A DNA stretch of 20,813 nt from JBPCMN01 sp013695115 (GTDB taxonomy: Bacteria > Actinomycetota > Acidimicrobiia > IMCC26256 > JACDBD01): assembly GCA_051002235.1 (NCBI GenBank), contig JBPCMN010000020.1, positions 1-20,813 on the forward strand. Direction: 5' to 3'. Below, piece after piece: positions 13,269-20,813 of this stretch. The position numbers were made by a program, and so were the translations under genes. Each line of letters begins with the position of its first letter. Position 1 is the stretch's first letter. The notes below the pieces were generated by a model that was not told the origin of the DNA, ran no database searches, and worked only from the letters and a program-made list of their open reading frames with translations.

Positions 13269-14092
13269 TGCCCCACGCCGTGCTCGCGGAGGATGTCGTT
13301 CAGCTTCGCCTTGTCGTGGCGCTCGCCCTCCTCCAAGCGTCGCAGGATCAGCGCGCAGGCGAGGCCGAACTCACCGCCGGGGAACTGCTTCCGGCGGCTG
13401 GCTTGGACGACGATGCACCACGGCGGCACAATGCCGCGCGCCACCTCATCCCCGGTCTGCGAGTCGATCACCGGGATCCCTGGATTCAGGATCACCCCCT
13501 CGCCGAGCACGCTCCCCCGCCCCACCCGGGCGCCCTGCGTCACCATGCAGCGACTCCCGATGGTGACGTCGTCCTCCACGATTACCGGCGCGGCCTGCGG
13601 AGGCTCGAGCACGCCGCCGATCCCGACCCCGCCGGAGAGGTGGACCCGCTCGCCGATCTGGGCGCACGAGCCGACCGTGGCCCAGGTGTCGACCATCGTC
13701 TCGGCGCCGACGCGGGCGCCGATGTTGACGTAGCTGGGCATGAGGATGACGCCGGGGGCCAGGTACGAGCCCCACCGCGCTGACGCGCCCGGCACGACTC
13801 GCACCTTGGCGGCGGCATAGTCACGCTTCAACGGGATCTTGTCGAGGTACTCGAACGGCCCCGCCTCGACGACCTGCATCTTCTCCAGCCGGAAGAGGAG
13901 GAGGATCGCCTGCTTGAGCCACTCGTTGACCACGACCTCGCCGTCGACGATCTCGGCGACGCGCGCCTCGCCCCGGTCGAGCTGGTCGATCGCGTCGTGT
14001 ACGGCCCGGCGCGCGTCGGCCTCGGGTATCACCGCGCTGAGGTCGTCGCGCCCTTCCCACAGCGCGGTGACGGTCTTGGCGAGCTGGTCCAT
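13265..14092 (-). CDS. dapD: Tetrahydrodipicolinate N-succinyltransferase, E. coli-type
   Basis: A 275-residue left-handed beta-helix transferase that succinylates tetrahydrodipicolinate with succinyl-CoA. The N-terminal helical domain (about 1-100) includes HDAIDQLDRGEARVAE and WLKQAILLLFRL. The hexapeptide helix carries MPSYVNIGARVGAETMVDTW, ATVGSCAQIG and HLSGGVGIGGVLEP, nearly identical to the E. coli enzyme. Catalytic Asp141 of E. coli corresponds to Asp135 here, but E. coli Glu189 aligns with Met183 (RCMVTQG instead of RSEVVEG). It differs from the longer DapD of mycobacteria and streptomycetes. ATG at 14092 follows GGGAG by 4 bases. It sits 22 bases after dapC and overlaps dapE. Confidence 0.93.
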   Translation of the reverse strand: MDQLAKTVTALWEGRDDLSAVIPEADARRAVHDAIDQLDRGEARVAEIVDGEVVVNEWLKQAILLLFRLEKMQVVEAGPFEYLDKIPLKRDYAAAKVRVVPGASARWGSYLAPGVILMPSYVNIGARVGAETMVDTWATVGSCAQIGERVHLSGGVGIGGVLEPPQAAPVIVEDDVTIGSRCMVTQGARVGRGSVLGEGVILNPGIPVIDSQTGDEVARGIVPPWCIVVQASRRKQFPGGEFGLACALILRRLEEGERHDKAKLNDILREHGVGQ

Positions 14093-14114
14093 GTCGCTCC
14101 CTACAGGCTTCCGG

Positions 14115-15260
14115 TCAGACGGGCGCGGACGCGAGGCGGTCGAGCGCGAGCGCGAGCTGCTCGTCGGTGACGGTCAGCGACAGCCGGACGTGGTCGACGC
14201 CGTCGGGACCGTAGAGGTCCCCGGGCGCGACCACGAGCCCGCGCTCGGCGAGCCGGGCGGCGACCTCCCAACCGTCCTGGGCATCGGCGGCATCGCGCAG
14301 CCAGAGGTAGAACGTCGACGTCCCGCCGTCGTGGGCGAGCCCGAAGCCCTCGAGCGCATCGACCGCCGCGGCCCGGCGACGGCGGTAGCGCTCGCGTTGC
14401 TCGTCGACATGGGCGTCGTCGGCGAGCACCGCCGCGGCCGCGGCTTGCACGGGCGTGGGCACGATCATTCCGGCATGGCGCCGGACCTCGGCGAGATAGC
14501 CGACAAGCTCGGGATCGCCGGCGACGAAACCGGCGCGCAGCCCGGCGAGGTTCGAGCGCTTCGACAGGGAGTGGACGGCGAGAACCCGCTCGGTCCCGGC
14601 GGCGAGCGCGGTCACCGGCGGCGCGGGCGCGCCCGCCTCGTCGTGGGTGAACTCGGCATAGCACTCGTCGCTGGCGACGATCGCCCCGTGGGCGCGCCCC
14701 CAGTCCACGACCGCGGCGAGCTCACCGGCCGGGGTCGACGCGCCGGTCGGGTTGCACGGCTCGTTGAGCCACAGCACCAGCGCCCGGTTGGCGTCGTCGG
14801 CGCTGACCTGGCTGACGTCGAGGCGCCACTGCTCGTCGACGGGCACAGGCACGGGGCGTAGCCCCGCCAGCTGGGCGCCCATCTCGTAGGTGGGGTACGA
14901 CACCGCCGGGTAGAGCACGGTGTCCCGCGCCGGGTCGCGCAGCGACAGCAGCCGCGGGATGGACGCGACCGCCTCCTTCGTCCCCACACAGGCAGCCACC
15001 GCCTCGGGAGGGACGCTGACCCCGAAGCGGCGCGCCATCCACCCGACGGCGGCCTCGCGCAGCGCGGGGGTCCCGACCGAGGGCGGGTAGCCCGCCGACC
15101 CGGGCCCGGCGGCCCGGAGGGCCGCGAGCGCGACCTCGGGGACGGGATCGATCGGGGTGCCGATCGATGTGTCGACGCTCCCGCCAGGCACGGCGGCGGC
15201 GGTTACCCGCAGCTCACCCAGGCGGTCCTGGGGGAACGTGGGGGGAACGAAACCGGTCAT
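14115..15260 (-). CDS. dapC: N-succinyl-LL-diaminopimelate aminotransferase (class I/II PLP enzyme)
   Basis: A 381-residue fold type I aminotransferase. PLP lysine is Lys234 in HSLSKRSNLAGLRAGF, the motif of actinobacterial succinyldiaminopimelate transaminases. Asn170 in LNEPCNPTG and Asp198 in ASDECYAEF contact PLP, and a substrate arginine lies in the C-terminal HVRLSLTV. It opens with PPTFPQDRLGEL and a GYPPSVGTPALREA segment typical of the family. Its position between hflX and dapD supports the diaminopimelate assignment over other class I aminotransferases. ATG at 15260; the ribosome binding site is weak, and the 21-base gap to hflX suggests reliance on upstream translation. The reaction supplies succinyl-LL-diaminopimelate for DapE. 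Confidence 0.9.
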   Translation of the reverse strand: MTGFVPPTFPQDRLGELRVTAAAVPGGSVDTSIGTPIDPVPEVALAALRAAGPGSAGYPPSVGTPALREAAVGWMARRFGVSVPPEAVAACVGTKEAVASIPRLLSLRDPARDTVLYPAVSYPTYEMGAQLAGLRPVPVPVDEQWRLDVSQVSADDANRALVLWLNEPCNPTGASTPAGELAAVVDWGRAHGAIVASDECYAEFTHDEAGAPAPPVTALAAGTERVLAVHSLSKRSNLAGLRAGFVAGDPELVGYLAEVRRHAGMIVPTPVQAAAAAVLADDAHVDEQRERYRRRRAAAVDALEGFGLAHDGGTSTFYLWLRDAADAQDGWEVAARLAERGLVVAPGDLYGPDGVDHVRLSLTVTDEQLALALDRLASAPV

Positions 15261-15281
15261 GTCGAACCGAGCGTACCGGCG

Positions 15282-16589
15282 CTACCCGACGACGAAGTCG
15301 GCAAAGCGCGACACGTCTTCCGGGGGGATGCGGGCCCGCACCCGCGTCTCGCGGTCACCGTGGATCTCGACCAGTACCTCTCCCTCGCGGTGCAGCGCCG
15401 CCATCACATCACCACGCTCGTAGGGCACCGCCAGCTCGACGATCCGATCGAGCGCTCGCAGCCGTTCGGTCAGGACCTCGCGCAGCTTGTCGACACCCTC
15501 ACCGGCGGCCGCCGAGACTGCGACCGAACCCGGGTGGTCGGCGAGGATCTCGTCGACGGCATCGGGAGCGGCGGCGTCGAGCTTGTTCACGACGAGGAGC
15601 TCGGGCAGGTCGGCGGCGCCGATCTCGCGCAAGACGTCGCGCACGGCCTCGATCTGCTGTTCGGCAGTCGGCGCGCTCGCGTCGACGACGTGCACCAGCA
15701 ACCGGGCGTCGACGACCTCTTCCAGCGTCGACCGGAACGCCTCGACGAGCTGGTGGGGCAGCTTGCGAACGAAACCCACGGTGTCGGAGAGCAGCACCGT
15801 CTCCCCCCCGGGGAGTCGCAGCCGCCGCGTGGTCGGATCGAGCGTCGAGAACAGCTGGTCCTCGACCAGGGCGTCCGACGCGGTGAGGCGATTGAGCAGC
15901 GTCGACTTCCCCGCGTTCGTGTACCCGACGAGCGCCACGGTCACCATCTCACGGCGCCGCCGCGCCTTGCGTTGGGTGCCGCGGGTCCGGGCCAGGCGCT
16001 TCAGGTCGTCCTCGAGCTTGCGCACCCGGCGCTGGATGCGACGGCGGTCGACCTCGAGCTGGGTCTCCCCCGGTCCCCGGGTGCCGATGCCGCCGGCCTG
16101 CTGGCTCAGCTCGACGCCCCGACCCCGCAGCCGGGGAAGCCGGTAGCGGAGCTGGGCCAGCTCGACCTGGACCATGCCCTCCTGGCTGGTGGCGTGCTGG
16201 GCGAAGATGTCGAGGATCAGCGCGACCCGGTCGACGACATCGCGGCCGAAGAGCTTCTCGAGATTGCGCTGCTGGGCCGGGGTCAGCTCGTCGTCGAAGA
16301 CGACGACGTCGGCGTCGAGCCCGTCGGCGAGACCGCGAAGCTCCTGCGCCTTGCCCGAGCCGATGTAGGTCGCGGGGTCGGGCTTCTCACGCCGCTGGAG
16401 GATCGACTCGACCGGTTCGGCGCCGGCGGTGTCGGTGAGCAGCCCCAGCTCCGACAGGCTCGCCTCGGCGTCGTCGAGGCTGCGGGTCCCCGACCCGGTG
16501 CCGACCAGCAACGCCCGCTGGTGGACGACCCCGAGGTCGACCTCGGTGGCGGTGAGTCGGCGCCGCTGGCGCCCGCCGCGCCGGGCCAT
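15282..16589 (-). CDS. hflX: Ribosome-associated GTPase HflX
   Basis: A 435-residue HflX, a GTPase that binds the 50S subunit and rescues or splits stalled and hibernating ribosomes. The N-terminal HflX domain carries DPATYIGSGKAQEL (71-84) and VVFDDELTPAQQRNLE (96-111), then a helical arm with GGIGTRGPGETQLEVDRR (166-183). The G domain has G1 GYTNAGKST (222-230), switch LFSTLDPTTR (246-255), G3 DTVGF (269-273) and G4 NKLD (335-338). The C-terminal domain ends ADFVVG. ATG at 16589 shares one base with the dapF stop (TGATG) and follows GGTGGAG; the longer open frame upstream is a shadow of dapF. It is the fourth gene of the operon, in the actinobacterial order miaB-miaA-dapF-hflX. Confidence 0.95.
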   Translation of the reverse strand: MARRGGRQRRRLTATEVDLGVVHQRALLVGTGSGTRSLDDAEASLSELGLLTDTAGAEPVESILQRREKPDPATYIGSGKAQELRGLADGLDADVVVFDDELTPAQQRNLEKLFGRDVVDRVALILDIFAQHATSQEGMVQVELAQLRYRLPRLRGRGVELSQQAGGIGTRGPGETQLEVDRRRIQRRVRKLEDDLKRLARTRGTQRKARRRREMVTVALVGYTNAGKSTLLNRLTASDALVEDQLFSTLDPTTRRLRLPGGETVLLSDTVGFVRKLPHQLVEAFRSTLEEVVDARLLVHVVDASAPTAEQQIEAVRDVLREIGAADLPELLVVNKLDAAAPDAVDEILADHPGSVAVSAAAGEGVDKLREVLTERLRALDRIVELAVPYERGDVMAALHREGEVLVEIHGDRETRVRARIPPEDVSRFADFVVG

Positions 16590-17419
16590 CAGAGCTCCAC
16601 CTCGGTATCGAACACGTGAACGACCGGTCCGTGCAGCCGGACAGTCTCGCCCAGCTCGACCCGGTGCTCGCCACCCGGCACCCGCACGACGACCTGCTCG
16701 CCGACCAGGCCCCGCCGGTGCGCGACCGCAGCAGCCGCGCACACACCGGTGCCGCACGACAGGGTCTCGCCCACGCCCCTCTCCCAGACCCGCATGGTGA
16801 GCTCATCGGTCCCCGTGACCGCGACGAACTCGACGTTGGCGAGCTTCGGGAACCGGTCGTCGTGCTCGAGTCGGGGACCGTGCTGGGTGACGCGAGCTTC
16901 CCCGGGATCGTCGACGAACAGGACGAGGTGGGGATTGCCGATCCCGGCCGCGTCGCCGCGGTAGGTGACGCCGTGAAAGGTGGCTTCGAGCTCGAACGGG
17001 CTGGGTGCATCGAGGGGGATCTCGGCCGGCTCGAACGTGACCGGCCCCATGTCGACGGTGGCGCCGGTGACGTCGCCGTCAGTGTCCAGCTCGAGCTCGA
17101 CCTCGCGCCGGCCGGTGTAGGCGTCGACGACGAGGCGTTTGCCGTCCCCGAGCCCGGCGCGGTTGGCGACCCAGGCGAGGCAGCGGATGCCGTTGCCGCT
17201 CATCTCGGCGCGGCTGCCGTCGGTGTTATAGAGCCGCATCGTGCAATCGGCGCCGTCGCGCCCGGGAAGGACGACAATGAGCCCGTCGGCACCCACGCCC
17301 CGGTGTCGATCGCAGACGCGCGTGGAGAACCCGTCGTCGACCTCCTGTTCGGATGAAAGCATCGAGACCAGGAAGTCGTTCCCGGCGCCGTGGAGCTTCG
17401 AGAGCCGGATGGTGGTCAT
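16589..17419 (-). CDS. dapF: Diaminopimelate epimerase
   Basis: A 276-residue two-lobed epimerase converting LL- to meso-diaminopimelate for lysine and peptidoglycan. Family landmarks: KLHGAGNDFLV (8-18), RHRGVGADGLIV (39-49), YNTDGSRAEMSGNGIRC (64-80), GNPH (161-164), NVEF (195-198), RVWERGVGETLSCGTG (210-225). The second catalytic cysteine is Cys222. The first, normally in E.CGNG, is replaced by Ser74 (EMSGNG); Cys80 a few residues on is present but is not the usual base. The ATG at 17419 overlaps the miaA stop as ATGA and gives the standard N-terminus; the open frame upstream is a miaA shadow. Proline racemase-like relatives are less likely given size and context. Confidence 0.92.
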   Translation of the reverse strand: MTTIRLSKLHGAGNDFLVSMLSSEQEVDDGFSTRVCDRHRGVGADGLIVVLPGRDGADCTMRLYNTDGSRAEMSGNGIRCLAWVANRAGLGDGKRLVVDAYTGRREVELELDTDGDVTGATVDMGPVTFEPAEIPLDAPSPFELEATFHGVTYRGDAAGIGNPHLVLFVDDPGEARVTQHGPRLEHDDRFPKLANVEFVAVTGTDELTMRVWERGVGETLSCGTGVCAAAAVAHRRGLVGEQVVVRVPGGEHRVELGETVRLHGPVVHVFDTEVEL

Positions 17420-18345
17420 CGCGACCAGCTTGCCAGCAGGGCGGGCCGGACCGATGCCGGATTCTCCCCCGCTCCGTACCAGGTGATACGGGGATCGCGG
17501 CGGAACCACATGCGCTGCCGGCGGGCGAACGAACGCGTCCGCCGGGTCGCGGTCTCGAGCGCGGCGTCGACCGACGGCTCCGCGCCCTCGAAGTGCGCGC
17601 GCAGCTCCTTGTAGCCGATCGCCTGGCCGGCGGTGCGCGACAGGCCGCCGTTGCTCCCGGCGAGGCGACGCACCTCGTCGACCAGTCCCGCCTCCCGCAT
17701 CGCCGCGAACCGCCGGGCGATTCGACCGGCCAGCACCGCCCGCGGCAACCACACCCCTGCCATCCGCACCGGGAACGCGGTCGGGCCGAAGCTGCCCACA
17801 CCGGAACCGAAAGACGAGAACGGCTTCCCCGTCAACCGGATCACCTCCAGGGCTCGCACGATCCGGCGGGCGTTGTGGGGATCGATGCGGGCGGCGGCAT
17901 CGGGGTCGAGCTCCGACAGCTCGGCGTAGGCGGCGGCGACACCACCGGGCTCGCTCGTGCCCACCTCGAGTTCGGCCCGGAGCTCGAGGTCCTCGCCGGG
18001 GAAGCGCAGGTCGTCGACCACCGCCTGGACGTAGAGGCCGGTGCCGCCGACCAGTAACGCCCGATGCCCGCGCGCCTCGATCGCGGCCACTGCCTCGCGC
18101 GCCGCCGTTTGGAAACGCGCCACCGACCAGTCCTCGGAGGGATCGGCGACGTCGATGAGGTGGTGCGGGACCGTCGCCCGCTCCGCCGGCGTCGGCTTGG
18201 CGGTGCCGATGTCGAGGCCCCGGTAGACCTGCATGGAGTCGACCGAGACGATCTCGATGTCGCCGAGCGTCCGGGCGAGGTCGAGGGCGAGTTGGGTCTT
18301 GCCCGACGCAGTCGGCCCAACGAGGGTGAGATGCGTGGCGCTCAC
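17416..18345 (-). CDS. miaA: tRNA dimethylallyltransferase
   Basis: A 309-residue MiaA, which adds the dimethylallyl group to A37 of tRNAs reading UNN codons, the substrate step for MiaB. P-loop GPTASGKT (10-17), catalytic and specificity segment DSMQVYRGLDIGTAKP (36-51), HHLIDVADPSEDWSVARF (61-78), GGTGLYVQAV (100-109), and the C-terminal QAIGYKEL and RRTRSFARRQRMWFRRDPRI segments that grip tRNA. GTG at 18345 overlaps the miaB stop as GTGA; the frame continues upstream only as a miaB shadow. The pairing with miaB completes the ms2i6A pathway within one transcript. Confidence 0.95.
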   Translation of the reverse strand: MSATHLTLVGPTASGKTQLALDLARTLGDIEIVSVDSMQVYRGLDIGTAKPTPAERATVPHHLIDVADPSEDWSVARFQTAAREAVAAIEARGHRALLVGGTGLYVQAVVDDLRFPGEDLELRAELEVGTSEPGGVAAAYAELSELDPDAAARIDPHNARRIVRALEVIRLTGKPFSSFGSGVGSFGPTAFPVRMAGVWLPRAVLAGRIARRFAAMREAGLVDEVRRLAGSNGGLSRTAGQAIGYKELRAHFEGAEPSVDAALETATRRTRSFARRQRMWFRRDPRITWYGAGENPASVRPALLASWSR

Positions 18346-19751
18346 ACCGCCGTGACGGGAATCCGGACCTTCGTCGGCCGCGGAGCCACGGTGGTCGCGA
18401 CGTGGTCGCCCCGGAGCCAGTGGGGCGCGGCGCGGGTCACCCGCACGTCGGCGTACGTGCCGGGCCGCGGGGGATCGGTCGGATCGCGCGGCACGAAGTG
18501 CACGAGCTTGTTCTGGCGCGTGCGGGCCGCCAGCACCGCCGGATCGGTCTTGGACGGCCCGTCGACGAGCACTTCCTCGACTCGACCGACCCGGGCCTGG
18601 TGGCGGACGAGGGCATGGCGTTCGACGTGTTCGGTCAGGCGACGCATCCGGTCGCGGACGGCATCGGCCGGAACAAAGTCGTCGGACATCCCGGCGGCCG
18701 GGGTTCCGGGCCGGGGCGAGAACACGAACGTGTAGGCGGCGTCGTAGGCGGCCTCGTCGAACACCTCGAGGGTGCGCTCGAAGTCGGCTTCGGTCTCGCC
18801 CGGGAACCCGACGATGACGTCGGTCGTCACCGCCAGATCGGGTATCGCCGCCCGCGCCGCCGCCAGCCGGGCGAGATAGCGCTCGGCGGTGTAGCCGCGG
18901 TGCATCCGGGCGAGCGTCTCGTTGCTGCCGGCCTGGAGCGGCAGGTGCAGGTGCTCGCACGCCGCCGGGCACTCGGCCATGGCCGCGATGGTCTCCGGGC
19001 GCAGGTCCTTGGGGTGGGGTGAGGTGAACCGGATGCGCCGAATGCCGTCGACGGCGTCGACCGCCCGGAGCAGGTCGGCGAAGCGGGGGCGATACTGGCC
19101 GGCCCCGAGGTCACGGCCGTACGAGTTGACGTTCTGGCCCAGCAGCGTGATCTCGCTGACGCCGTCGGCGACGAGCTCCTCGACCTCCCGCACGATGTCG
19201 CCGAGGCGGCGGCTGACCTCGCGTCCCCGCACGATCGGCACGATGCAGAACGCGCAGGAGTTGTCGCAGCCGATCTGGATCGTGACCCAGGCGGAGTGGG
19301 CGACGTCGCGGCGGGCGGGCAGCGCCGACGGGTACGCCTCGTGCTCCTCGACGATCTCCACGATCGGGCCCTCCCACCGGGCCCGCTCCAGCAGCGCGGG
19401 CGCGTCAGCCAGGTTGTGGGTGCCGAACACGACGTCGACGTGCCCGGCCCGCTGCACGACGAGCTCCCGGTCCTTCTGGGCGAGACATCCACCCACCGCG
19501 ATCTGCACTTCGGGGCGCTCGGCCTTGAGCGCCTTGAGCCGGCCGAGGTGCCCGTAGAGCTTGTTGTCGGCGTTCTCGCGAATGCAGCACGTGTTGAGGA
19601 CGACGACATCGGCGGCTTCGACGTCGTCGGTCGGCTCCATACCCTCCGCGCTCAGCAGGCCGGCGATGCGCTCGGAGTCGTGCTCGTTCATCTGGCATCC
19701 GTATGTGCGGATGTAGAAGCGGCGCGGCGTCGGGCCGGGCGAGCCGGACAT
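18342..19751 (-). CDS. miaB: tRNA-2-methylthio-N6-dimethylallyladenosine synthase
   Basis: A 469-residue radical SAM methylthiotransferase that converts i6A37 to ms2i6A37. The N-terminal UPF0004 domain holds the auxiliary cluster cysteines Cys19 (TYGCQMNEHDSE), Cys55 (NTCCIRENA) and Cys89 (GGCLAQK). The radical SAM cluster is GCDNSCAFC (Cys162, Cys166, Cys169). TSPHPKDL, HLHLPLQAGSN and DVIVGFPGETEADF follow, then a C-terminal TRAM domain (about 395-455). All six cysteines are intact. ATG at 19751 follows GGGAG by 9 bases. It is the promoter-proximal gene of the miaB-miaA-dapF-hflX-dapC-dapD-dapE run and is divergent from the acetyltransferase. Confidence 0.96.
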   Translation of the reverse strand: MSGSPGPTPRRFYIRTYGCQMNEHDSERIAGLLSAEGMEPTDDVEAADVVVLNTCCIRENADNKLYGHLGRLKALKAERPEVQIAVGGCLAQKDRELVVQRAGHVDVVFGTHNLADAPALLERARWEGPIVEIVEEHEAYPSALPARRDVAHSAWVTIQIGCDNSCAFCIVPIVRGREVSRRLGDIVREVEELVADGVSEITLLGQNVNSYGRDLGAGQYRPRFADLLRAVDAVDGIRRIRFTSPHPKDLRPETIAAMAECPAACEHLHLPLQAGSNETLARMHRGYTAERYLARLAAARAAIPDLAVTTDVIVGFPGETEADFERTLEVFDEAAYDAAYTFVFSPRPGTPAAGMSDDFVPADAVRDRMRRLTEHVERHALVRHQARVGRVEEVLVDGPSKTDPAVLAARTRQNKLVHFVPRDPTDPPRPGTYADVRVTRAAPHWLRGDHVATTVAPRPTKVRIPVTAV

Positions 19752-19793
19752 GGACACAGTCTCCCACGGCAGAGCGACAAGTAGCCTCCCGCC
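19752..19793. promoter_or_regulatory. Short divergent intergenic region, possible leaderless promoter for the acetyltransferase
   Basis: Only 42 bases separate two divergent starts. On the plus strand TAGCCT (19782-19787, TAnnnT) ends 6 bases before the acetyltransferase ATG, so transcription would start at or next to the A of ATG. No Shine-Dalgarno sequence precedes that ATG, as expected for a leaderless message. No convincing -35 is seen. Confidence 0.4.
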
Positions 19794-20357
19794 ATGCGCG
19801 CCGGGCCCGAGTTGCGGACCGATCGCCTCGTGCTGCGGCGCTGGCGCGACGGGGATCGCGGCCCGTTTGCCGCGCTCAACACCGATCCGGTCGTGATGGA
19901 GCATTTTCCCGGCCCCCTGAACCGCACGAAGAGCGACGACTTCGTCGACCGCATCGAGGCCGGCTTCGAGGAACGCGGGTACGGGCTGTGGGCGGTCGAG
20001 GTCTCCGACGTCGCGCCGTTCATCGGCTTCATCGGTCTGAACCCGGCGACCTTCGACGCGCCGTTCACACCCGCGCTCGAGGTCGGTTGGCGGCTCGACC
20101 GCGCCCACTGGGGACAGGGCTACGCGACCGAGGGTGGCCGGGCCTCCCTCGAGTTCGCCTTCGGTGAGCTCGGGGTCGACGAGGTCGTCTCGTTCACCAC
20201 CGTTCGCAACGACCGTTCGCGCCGGGTGATGGAGCGACTTGGCCTGCGCCACGATGGGGACGGCGACTTCGACCACCCGAACCTCCCGCACGGCCACCCC
20301 ATCCGGCCCCATGTGCTGTACCGGATCGACCGGGCGGCGTGGGAGTCGAAGGCTTGA
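19794..20357 (+). CDS. GNAT-family N-acetyltransferase (RimJ/RimL-like)
   Basis: A 187-residue acetyltransferase of the Acetyltransf_3 type. It begins LRTDRLVLRRW (7-17), the usual RimJ/RimL-like start, has the beta-4 segment LEVGWRLDRAHWGQGYATEG (95-114) containing the acetyl-CoA pyrophosphate loop, and the motif B stretch RNDRSRRVMERLGLR (138-152). Members acetylate protein N-termini, amino acids or small amines; the substrate is unknown. The ATG at 19794 has no ribosome binding site and may be leaderless. Its TGA overlaps a TTG that begins the permease gene (TTGA), so the two are likely an operon. Confidence 0.88.
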   Translation: MRAGPELRTDRLVLRRWRDGDRGPFAALNTDPVVMEHFPGPLNRTKSDDFVDRIEAGFEERGYGLWAVEVSDVAPFIGFIGLNPATFDAPFTPALEVGWRLDRAHWGQGYATEGGRASLEFAFGELGVDEVVSFTTVRNDRSRRVMERLGLRHDGDGDFDHPNLPHGHPIRPHVLYRIDRAAWESKA

Positions 20358-20813
20358 TCGACGCGCTCCACGTGTCCGTGGTCGGGTTCGTGGCCATCCT
20401 GATCGCGATGGTCATCGGCGCGACCGTGCAAGGGACGGTTGGCTTCGGCCAGAACCTGGTCGTGGTGCCGGTCGTCGCCTTGCTCGTGCCGGAGGCGTTA
20501 CCGGCGGCGCTCGTGTTCGCGGGCACGCCGATCACGATCGCGATGGCCGTGCGCGAGCACCACGGCATCGACCGGCGCGGTCTCGCATGGATGACGGCGG
20601 GACGGGTGCCCGGGACCCTGGCGGGCCTGGTCATCGTGGTCACCCTCTCCGCTTCGGCGCTGGGCGCGTTGGCGGGTGGCGTCGTGCTCGTCGCGGCCGT
20701 GGCCAGCGCGATCGCCCCGCGGTTGCCGGCGAACACGCCCGCCGCACTGGTCGCCGGCACCGCGCCGGGTTTGTTCGGGACCCCGCCTGCGCTCCCCACG
20801 CCGCCCCTCGCCC
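20354..20813 (+). CDS. TauE/SafE-type membrane permease, truncated by the window end
   Basis: An open frame of 153 complete codons runs to the window edge. From the TTG it reads LIDALHVSVVGFVAILIAMV and continues with the IGATVQGTVGFGQNLV segment, the G..QG..GFG motif of the TauE/SafE family (sulfite/sulfoacetate or related anion exporters). Hydrophobic segments lie at about residues 8-31, 36-68, 79-98 and 102-120. The start is inferred as TTG at 20354 because GGGAG lies 8 bases upstream and it overlaps the acetyltransferase stop; a later GTG or ATG is possible. The second half, where the repeat motif GGPP.. would lie, is outside the window. The substrate cannot be assigned. Confidence 0.75.
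   Translation, partial: MIDALHVSVVGFVAILIAMVIGATVQGTVGFGQNLVVVPVVALLVPEALPAALVFAGTPITIAMAVREHHGIDRRGLAWMTAGRVPGTLAGLVIVVTLSASALGALAGGVVLVAAVASAIAPRLPANTPAALVAGTAPGLFGTPPALPTPPLA

Overview
The window is high-GC DNA (roughly 70% by eye, not computed) densely packed with overlapping genes, from an actinobacterial chromosome. The blocks miaB-miaA-dapF-hflX and lexA - LysM gene - nrdR are familiar actinobacterial gene orders (compare the recA-lexA neighbourhood of mycobacteria). A class II (B12-dependent) ribonucleotide reductase and an E. coli-type DapD point, as inference, to a deep-branching actinomycete such as Acidimicrobiia rather than a mycobacterium or streptomycete. No tRNA, rRNA, CRISPR array or insertion sequence was seen.

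Layout. (1) 1-4249, minus strand: a GTG-started zinc-independent quinone oxidoreductase, a histidine phosphatase, a HelD/HelR-type RNA polymerase-associated ATPase and the first 28 codons of what looks like an M3-family oligoendopeptidase. Two of the three junctions are translationally coupled overlaps. (2) 4308-5384, plus strand: a zinc alcohol dehydrogenase, divergent from the first block. (3) 5406-10787, minus strand: nrdJ, carrying two inteins, and its predicted repressor gene nrdR, separated by a rich control region of about 350 bp. (4) 10854-12145: a LysM-domain membrane protein and lexA, divergent around a cluster of SOS boxes. (5) 12171-19751, minus strand: a tight seven-gene operon miaB-miaA-dapF-hflX-dapC-dapD-dapE that carries all four late steps of the succinylase route to meso-diaminopimelate. 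(6) 19794-20813, plus strand: a GNAT acetyltransferase and a truncated TauE/SafE-type permease.

The most interesting part is the nrdJ locus. A 154-residue mini-intein sits directly after the predicted thiyl-radical cysteine (NPC^SE). A 429-residue intein with an intact LAGLIDADG endonuclease sits in the PTG^TIG loop. Upstream lie a near-consensus promoter (TTGACA-17-TGTAAT), two NrdR-box-like sites exactly 31 bp apart, and a leader RNA predicted to hold a G-quadruplex motif inside a 7-bp closing stem, followed by a perfect 10-bp hairpin just before the ribosome binding site. The gene therefore appears to have transcriptional (NrdR), possible RNA-structural and protein-splicing checkpoints.

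Two diaminopimelate enzymes depart from textbook catalytic residues: DapF has Ser where the first catalytic Cys is expected, and DapD has Met at the position of E. coli Glu189. Both could be subfamily traits rather than lesions. The LexA, LysM and NrdR genes together suggest that DNA damage signalling, division or cell wall control and dNTP supply are linked at one locus.
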